DNA from: Candidatus Nitrosopumilus sp.
Lineage (GTDB): Archaea > Thermoproteota > Nitrososphaeria > Nitrososphaerales > Nitrosopumilaceae
DNA length: 18,321 nucleotides
Assembly (NCBI GenBank): GCA_016784625.1
Contig: JADHUF010000017.1
Span: 1-18,321 of the forward strand
Direction: 5' to 3'
Positions 13,878 through 18,321 of this stretch are shown here, piece by piece (within the stretch, counting starts at the first letter, position 1; each line of letters opens with the position of its first letter). The position numbers were made by a program, and so were the translations under genes. A model generated the notes under the pieces. That model was given only the letters and a program-made list of their open reading frames with translations. It had not been told where the DNA came from and searched no databases.

Positions 13878-15198
13878 TTTCTTTCTTTTCTACTGCAGGA
13901 ATTATTTTATCACTAGCTTTCATCAAAAATGGAGAAAGAAATGCAGTAACTATAGAAATTACACCTATCAATGGAAACAGGAAGGAACTGACTACACCCA
14001 TATCTACTCCAACTTTTACAATTACAATTGAAAATTCACCTCTTGGCGCAGCTAAAGTAAATGCAGAACGAAGTGCTTTGCCACGTTTTTGTCTAAATAT
14101 GAAATTACCAAGGAGATTACCTCCAAGCTTCATGCCAGTGGCAACTGCAATCAAAGCAATGGCTACAAACATGTAGGATTCAAGTTGAGAAACATCCATC
14201 AACGCACCAACTGAGATGAAGAATATGGCTACAAACATGTCTTTAATTGGACTTGAAAGAAGTTTTGCAACTTCAGCTGACTTAGATTCAGCTACAAGAA
14301 CACCTGCCAGAAATGCCCCAATTGCTACAGACAATCCTACAATGTTTGCAAGTAAGGCATACCCAAAACAAACACCAAGAACACTTAGCAATAGAATTTC
14401 ACGGTGTTCTGCTGCTGCAACTCTATCAATTAGTGGAGGAATCACACGGGTTCCAATAGTAAATGTTCCAACGATTAAAATAACTGCAACTGCAATTACT
14501 GCAATAATAGATTCTATTGATACAGTTCCAACTAATGCAATTGACTGTAATGAAGAAATTAAAATAACTGCAATTACGTCTTCAACAATTAAAATACCTA
14601 AAATAAGTATAGAAGATTCTTTTTTGATTCTTCCCGTATCTTCTAATAGCTTGACAATAATTGCAGTACTAGATATTGATAATGCTGCTGAAATAAACAG
14701 TGCATCCATGAATTGCATTCCAAGCATACTAGCAGTGTAAAATATGGCACCTAATGTTGAAAATAATCCTATAGTTCCAACTCCAATTGCTACACGACCA
14801 ATACTTTTAATTTTTGCATATGGAAATTCAATACCAATTACAAAAAGAAGTAAAATAACACCAATTTCAGCAAAAAGATTCAATGCAGAGATATCAGATA
14901 AAATTCCAACACCTCCTAAAACATCAGCAGAAGGACCTCCTTCAGGTAAAACCCATGCCCAAAATGGAGACAAAGGACCAATTAACATTCCTGCAAATAG
15001 ATAACCAATGATCAAAGGTTGTTTTATTTTAAAAAATGCAAGTGTAACTACAGCACCAATTATCATGATAAAAGCTAAATCAGTAACAAAACTAGTATGA
15101 GGAAGTTCAGGAGTAATTTGTTCAATTAAACTAGTGACAGTATTGTTAAGAGTACTATGAATTCCACTTGAATCTAATTGAAGTGAAATGTTTTGCAT
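13870..15198 (-). CDS. CPA2-family cation/proton antiporter (KefB/NapA-like)
   Basis: This 442-aa membrane protein has about 12-13 hydrophobic segments. Family marks seen are 'IGYLFAGMLIGPLSP', LLLFVIGIEF, the broken-helix S-S-T-A segment (ALSISSTAIIVKLLEDTG), the ion-site helix 'GILIVEDVIAVIL' (E-D in place of the more common Q-D or N-D), 'SVAIGAFLAGVLVAES', 'FVAIFFISVGALMD' and 'APRGEFSIVIVKVG'. CPA2 transporters swap Na+ or K+ for protons and control pH or volume; which cation moves cannot be read here. A C-terminal regulatory domain is absent. The ATG at 15198 follows a minus-strand TTTTTAAA (15219-15226) by 20-27 nt. The small gene at 13452 is its operon partner. Confidence 0.92.
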   Translation of the reverse strand: MQNISLQLDSSGIHSTLNNTVTSLIEQITPELPHTSFVTDLAFIMIIGAVVTLAFFKIKQPLIIGYLFAGMLIGPLSPFWAWVLPEGGPSADVLGGVGILSDISALNLFAEIGVILLLFVIGIEFPYAKIKSIGRVAIGVGTIGLFSTLGAIFYTASMLGMQFMDALFISAALSISSTAIIVKLLEDTGRIKKESSILILGILIVEDVIAVILISSLQSIALVGTVSIESIIAVIAVAVILIVGTFTIGTRVIPPLIDRVAAAEHREILLLSVLGVCFGYALLANIVGLSVAIGAFLAGVLVAESKSAEVAKLLSSPIKDMFVAIFFISVGALMDVSQLESYMFVAIALIAVATGMKLGGNLLGNFIFRQKRGKALRSAFTLAAPRGEFSIVIVKVGVDMGVVSSFLFPLIGVISIVTAFLSPFLMKASDKIIPAVEKKENV

Positions 15199-15218
15199 GT
15201 TATCATTTGATAAATTTG

Positions 15219-15226
15219 TTTAAAAA
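15219..15226 (-). promoter_or_regulatory. TATA-like box of the antiporter operon
   Basis: Minus-strand TTTTTAAA is centred about 25 nt before the ATG at 15198. It is a good fit to archaeal leaderless spacing. Confidence 0.5.
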
Positions 15227-15273
15227 TGATTGCTCATCAAAAAAACTAGAAATAAAAAAATGAAAACAGGCTC

Positions 15274-15285
15274 AACAATATTGTT
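15274..15285. promoter_or_regulatory. 12-bp perfect palindrome AACAATATTGTT
   Basis: This self-complementary 12-mer lies between the divergent antiporter promoter (15219-15226) and the TATA-like CTTTATG (about 15291-15297) before the candidate RNA. Short AT-rich palindromes arise by chance in such DNA, so an operator role is only possible. Confidence 0.3.
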
Positions 15286-15315
15286 TAACCTCTTTATGTT
15301 TAGTTAATCATAGTC

Positions 15316-15389
15316 AAAATTGCAGAGTGATGATTAGGTCATCTGAATAAAATGTAGAGAAATGACCTGGGGTATCTGACTGCACAATT
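15316..15389 (+). ncRNA. Candidate box C/D (k-turn) small RNA
   Basis: A box C-like GTGATGA (15327-15333) and a box D CTGA (15376-15379) are flanked by an outer stem AATTGCAG (15318-15325) / CTGCA-c-AATT (15380-15389, one bulged C). Inside are a D'-like CTGA (15343-15346) and a degenerate C'-like ATGTAGA (15352-15358). This is the layout of archaeal 2'-O-methylation guide RNAs, which bind L7Ae through the C/D k-turn. AGGTCAT (15336-15342) and ATGACCT (15362-15368) are also perfectly complementary, giving a second inner stem that would compete with a guide function. A TATA-like CTTTATG (about 15291-15297) lies about 25 nt upstream of the outer stem. It could instead be a structured non-guide RNA or a coincidence. 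Confidence 0.5.
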
Positions 15390-15416
15390 GGTTACGTTGT
15401 AATTACCTGACTATTA

Positions 15417-15441
15417 ATAGTACGGTACCATACCGTACTAT
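15417..15441. promoter_or_regulatory. Perfect 11-3-11 inverted repeat directly before the zinc-finger ATG
   Basis: ATAGTACGGTA, spacer CCA, TACCGTACTAT: both arms match over all 11 bases and the last base touches the ATG at 15442. A TATA-like ATTAATAG (15413-15420) overlaps its left arm. A dimeric regulator bound here would cover the transcription and translation start of a leaderless gene, so it looks like an operator. An RNA hairpin is the alternative. Confidence 0.75.
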
Positions 15442-15549
15442 ATGATTCAATGCGAATATTGTACAAGAGGGTTTATTGAAACTGCAAATGGTTTGGCAGA
15501 AAAGACCTTTCATGAACTACTTCATGAGCCAAATGTTGTAAACAAGTAA
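15442..15549 (+). CDS. 35-aa C2H2-type zinc-finger microprotein
   Basis: This complete short frame has residues C4-E-Y-C7 followed by H24-E-L-L-H28, with FIETANGLAEKTF between them. That is C-x2-C-x16-H-x3-H, a C2H2 finger with a loop four residues longer than the usual twelve. It would bind one zinc and could contact DNA or RNA, but 35 residues are barely more than the finger itself, so it would act as a dimer or as an accessory factor. It is preceded by a perfect palindrome, and an oligo-T run (15558-15568) follows the stop. Self-regulation through the palindrome is an attractive guess only. Confidence 0.7.
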   Translation: MIQCEYCTRGFIETANGLAEKTFHELLHEPNVVNK

Positions 15550-15557
15550 CTCTTTAC

Positions 15558-15568
15558 ATTTTTTATTT
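15558..15568 (+). terminator. Oligo-T run after the zinc-finger gene
   Basis: ATTTTTTATTT lies nine bases after the TAA at 15547-15549. Archaeal termination commonly uses such runs without a hairpin. Confidence 0.35.
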
Positions 15569-15610
15569 TAGACCCAACTTTTTTATCATCAAATTTTTAA
15601 TTTAACCCAT

Positions 15611-17002
15611 ATGGCCAAAAAGACTGTAAAGAAAAAAACAGCCAAAGTAGTAACCCAGACAAGAAAAACTATGAAAAAAGAGCCAAATCCATCTGTAATA
15701 CTTAAGAAAGTTGCATCAGTTTCAGATTCTAACAAAGCTTTACAAAAAGAGATCAAAGTAATGTCAAAGATTTTCGGTGAAAATCAAAAAGTACTGGTAT
15801 CAATGAAAGGAATGATAGATGCACTAACATCAACATTAGAACATATTCAAAAACAATCAAAACAAATTAACATCATAGAAGAAGATACACAAAAACTATA
15901 CTCTGGGTTAAATCAAGTAAGAACACAATCAAATCTTGTCAATAAGATAAATGATCAAACAGCAAAACTGCAAGAAGAAATAAACAGAATTTCAAATGAA
16001 TCAAAATCTCAAGGAATATCTCAACAAGTAGAAGATAGTGTAAATTCAATTAAAAATAATTCTGAGATGATTATCAAAATTGCTCAAAGAATAGATGAAG
16101 TAAGAGATGATCTTAGAAAGGTTTCTGGAAAAACAGATTCATTTTTAGAAATTAATTCTGAAATGGACAAACTAAAAAATAGCATAGAAGAAATTTCAGG
16201 AAAAACTGGAAAGATAGAAGTAGGAACACAAATTATTGAAAGTCTAAAACAAGAACTTGGTAAAATTGCTGAAGGCTCATCATCTACTTCAAATCTCGAT
16301 GCAGAGTTAGCAGCAATTAAGATTACAATTGATGCAATAGCATCTAAATCCTCAAAAATTGATTCACTAGGAGGCGTAATTGATGGCCTTAAAAAACAAT
16401 TTGACACTATAGCATTAAAGACCAATTCCGTAGAGGGATTGAGCCTAGAATCAATCAAAGAGTTTGAAGGTAAAATAAACAGTATTGAGCAAAAAATGGC
16501 ATCAGTTACAGATATTGTAAAAAGACAAGATGCATCTACTACAGAATTTCACAAAAAATCTGAAAAATTATTTGCAGAGCTACAAGCAGTCAAAAATGTT
16601 ACAAGCAAGTCATCAAGTGATTCATCAAAAGAAGTGATGGCGTTGCTAAAGCTTTCAGAATATCAATCAAATATCAGAATGAATGCTGAATCAAAATATG
16701 GTGATGTAAAGGATCTTGAAAAGATGGCATCACAAACTGCAGAAATTGTTAATCTGTTTGATAGAATTTCAATAGAATCAGGTGAAAATATTCCACTCCC
16801 TCATGAAGTAAGACAATGGGCAGTAAGCAAAATTTTTGATTGTGCAGACAAGTGGGAGATTAGATTTAGTGATGTCTATTCAATTTTAACAAATGCAATT
16901 GGTAGAGACATGTTCAAAGAGGCTATAAGAATACAACAAGTAAGAGACATTTATGGAATTAGAGCAGTAGATGAAATTAGAAAAGATTTGAATATTTCTT
17001 AA
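15611..17002 (+). CDS. Lysine-tailed coiled-coil protein with 24-residue repeats
   Basis: This 463-aa protein has a very basic N-terminus (AKKTVKKKTAKVVTQTRKTM), a long coiled coil (about 40-350) and a compact helical C-terminal domain (about 360-463). Within the coil a 24/25-residue unit repeats five times at residues 172, 196, 220, 244 and 268. Each runs roughly '[SA]-x-K-[ST]-x-x-[IF]-x5-[IM]-x-x-[LI]-K-x-x-[IF]-x-x-I'. A sixth, weaker unit fits 104-127. The end contains 'PLPHEVRQWAVSKIFDCADK' and 'IRIQQVRDIYGIRAVDEIRK', which are not recognised. No transmembrane segment or ATPase motif is present, so it is not SMC or a chemoreceptor. The basic tail suggests nucleic-acid binding, so a chromosome or cytoskeletal role is possible. 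It ends in a 4-nt overlap with the convergent glycosyltransferase gene. Confidence 0.85.
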   Translation: MAKKTVKKKTAKVVTQTRKTMKKEPNPSVILKKVASVSDSNKALQKEIKVMSKIFGENQKVLVSMKGMIDALTSTLEHIQKQSKQINIIEEDTQKLYSGLNQVRTQSNLVNKINDQTAKLQEEINRISNESKSQGISQQVEDSVNSIKNNSEMIIKIAQRIDEVRDDLRKVSGKTDSFLEINSEMDKLKNSIEEISGKTGKIEVGTQIIESLKQELGKIAEGSSSTSNLDAELAAIKITIDAIASKSSKIDSLGGVIDGLKKQFDTIALKTNSVEGLSLESIKEFEGKINSIEQKMASVTDIVKRQDASTTEFHKKSEKLFAELQAVKNVTSKSSSDSSKEVMALLKLSEYQSNIRMNAESKYGDVKDLEKMASQTAEIVNLFDRISIESGENIPLPHEVRQWAVSKIFDCADKWEIRFSDVYSILTNAIGRDMFKEAIRIQQVRDIYGIRAVDEIRKDLNIS

Positions 17003-18321
17003 ACTCCACTAATATCAGATTCTTGGAATTGTTCTTTCTTTGTTTTTAGGGCTGCAAAGATTGCCAAAATTGCAGCAATCCAAATTGCACTATATGCTAC
17101 ATTTGGAGCACTAACATATGCATAGGGAGTAGCATCCATAACATTGATTCTTAACTGTAAAGCACTATCATTCAAATCCATCATTCCAGTATGATATGCA
17201 GAACTATCCCTTGGAATAGCTGAGATTTTATCAATAGTTGTAAGCATGGTAGTTACATCATTTTGCATTCGGAGAAAATTTGTAGAGTCAGTTGGAAACA
17301 TCCAAACAGGATTTACAGAAATTACTTCACCATTTTCATTTGTTGTTTGTGGCATATTTTTCATTACTATATCCAAATCTGTCTGAATTGCCATTAAATG
17401 AGCACGAATAGAGGCAGGATCAGAAGAGCCAATAATCCCATCATAATGTCCTCGCATTCTATCAAGAGGGTAAATGTCAGTATTGTAACCAGTAACTGCC
17501 ATGAATCCTCCAAAAATAATAATTCCTACAATACCAATCATAGAAAGTTTGTAAACAATTTTCGCCATTTTCTCGTTCTTAGTCATTACATAATTATCAC
17601 TTGATTTATTTCTTTTAAATTGCGTATGAGATAGACTCATGTAAGCAATATAGAAAAATCCTACAGCCTGCAATCCAATGATTGGTACAAAAACAGGATT
17701 GTTTGAAAAAATTGCAATAAAAATACCTAATACTCCATATACACCAAAAAATATCTCCAAAAGAGTAGTCTGAGAAAATGGTAAATTGTATGCCTTACCT
17801 TTCCAATCATCATCTTTTGTAATGAGTCCATACTTTGGAGTTCTAAGAAATTCATTTTTTTTACCAAATACTGCATCAAAGACTGCAACAGTATTATTTA
17901 CTGACATTCCAGCATTGTAGACTAGTAATGCAGGTAGTATCTTTGCTTTTGATTTCCATGATTTATGATACATACTTTGCATAATCACAATGTATGCACC
18001 AGGTCCCATTGCAAGATATGTTGCAATTGTAATGGCAGGAAGAAAACTAACAACATATAGGTTAACTTGCCCTGCTAACAAAATCGGTAATGCCAAAAAT
18101 TGTATTAGCATTAATGGATAAACAATATGACGAGTAAGTTGGATGAATGCTTGGAATTTTGCTTCAATTGCAACTTTACGTTTAACAGTAATATCAAAAA
18201 GTAGTTTTATTGCACATTGAATAGAACCTTTTGCCCAACGGAATTGTTGCCTTTTAGCTGCATTCATGTGAGCAGGAAGTTCTGCATCAACTACAATATC
18301 AGGTAAGAATACACATTTCCA
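16999..18321 (-). CDS. Membrane GT2 glycosyltransferase with external domain (N-terminus outside window)
   Basis: The frame continues to the right edge; an internal ATG at 18267 is not the start. The visible 440 residues open with VDAELPAHMNAAKRQQFRW. The E-x-P and Q-x-x-R-W motifs (Q25-R28-W29 of the visible part) are the acceptor-site signature of processive, cellulose-synthase-like GT2 enzymes, so the Rossmann-like catalytic half lies outside the window. About six to seven membrane helices follow (for example IVYPLMLIQFLALPILLAG and IVGIIIFGGFMAVTGY). Between the last two is a polar domain of about 130 residues (IYPLDRMRGHYDGI to MDATPYAYVS), predicted outside the membrane; this is unusual for the family. 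The role is probably polysaccharide or glycan synthesis at the membrane; sugar unknown. Confidence 0.88.
   Translation of the reverse strand, partial: WKCVFLPDIVVDAELPAHMNAAKRQQFRWAKGSIQCAIKLLFDITVKRKVAIEAKFQAFIQLTRHIVYPLMLIQFLALPILLAGQVNLYVVSFLPAITIATYLAMGPGAYIVIMQSMYHKSWKSKAKILPALLVYNAGMSVNNTVAVFDAVFGKKNEFLRTPKYGLITKDDDWKGKAYNLPFSQTTLLEIFFGVYGVLGIFIAIFSNNPVFVPIIGLQAVGFFYIAYMSLSHTQFKRNKSSDNYVMTKNEKMAKIVYKLSMIGIVGIIIFGGFMAVTGYNTDIYPLDRMRGHYDGIIGSSDPASIRAHLMAIQTDLDIVMKNMPQTTNENGEVISVNPVWMFPTDSTNFLRMQNDVTTMLTTIDKISAIPRDSSAYHTGMMDLNDSALQLRINVMDATPYAYVSAPNVAYSAIWIAAILAIFAALKTKKEQFQESDISGV

Noticed and set aside
14216..15004. Two plus-strand frames (174 and 86 aa)
   Set aside because: They are antisense to the antiporter; Thr/Ile/Ala-rich shadows of membrane helices.
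15357..15379. Guide of the candidate RNA targeting the conserved AGATACCC region of 16S rRNA
   Set aside because: The match of about eight bases includes part of box D, which is not available for pairing, and breaks right after. It is too weak to claim a target.
18265..18267. ATG at 18267 as the start of the glycosyltransferase
   Set aside because: The frame is open to the window edge and the E-x-P motif lies upstream of this ATG, so it is internal.
1..18321. Mobile elements, CRISPR arrays or integrated plasmid ends at the tRNAs
   Set aside because: No transposase or integrase, no spaced direct repeats, and no second copy of a tRNA 3' end was found by eye in the window.

Overview
This is an AT-rich, gene-dense archaeal chromosome segment, most likely from a marine ammonia-oxidising archaeon of the Nitrosopumilus type (Nitrososphaerota/Thaumarchaeota). 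The lineage call is an inference. It rests on an archaeal L10e ribosomal protein, a tRNA-splicing endonuclease subunit, CCA-poor tRNAs, the WIKNNAGWWADG tail repeat that I associate with thaumarchaeal exported proteins, and TATA-like boxes lying about 25 nt before many start codons, as expected for leaderless archaeal mRNAs. I see no phage, IS element, integrase or CRISPR.

Layout. 1-1247 (-): truncated exported NHL beta-propeller with a HYR-like C-terminal domain. 1319-3093 (-): two-gene ABC-2 exporter (permease and ATPase). 3183-3281 (+): unlisted-size 32-aa zinc-ribbon microprotein. 3321-3773 (-): double PRC-barrel protein. 3862-4185 (+): small deazaflavin/FMN-type split-barrel protein. 4257-6467 (+): exported COG4880-type beta-propeller. 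6469-8045: two unrecognised proteins and a TPR protein. 8097-9575 (-): exported protein with two near-identical tail repeats. 9683-10036: two convergent cysteine-containing microproteins, one strongly metallothionein-like. 10090-10974 (-): unrecognised protein. 11086-11160: tRNA-Glu(CTC). 11222-13304: stand-alone PLD-like domain, splicing-endonuclease-like protein lacking the expected histidine, L10e, and a small unknown. 13368-13441: tRNA-Gly(GCC). 13452-15198 (-): unknown gene overlapped with a CPA2 cation/proton antiporter. 15316-15389: candidate box C/D or k-turn RNA. 15417-15549: 35-aa zinc-finger microprotein whose start codon abuts a perfect 11-3-11 palindrome. 15611-17002 (+): lysine-tailed coiled-coil protein with 24-residue repeats. 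16999-18321 (-): truncated membrane GT2 glycosyltransferase.

The genes do not form one pathway. Most are single-gene units in alternating orientation with very short or overlapping ends. The clear operons are the ABC exporter (ATPase then permease, ATGA overlap) and the antiporter with its small downstream partner (8-nt overlap). Three exported proteins all appear to start with TTG. The most unusual material is in the gaps: four microproteins with clustered Cys/His, and the 15.2-15.5 kb region, where a palindromic operator and a structured RNA candidate sit side by side.
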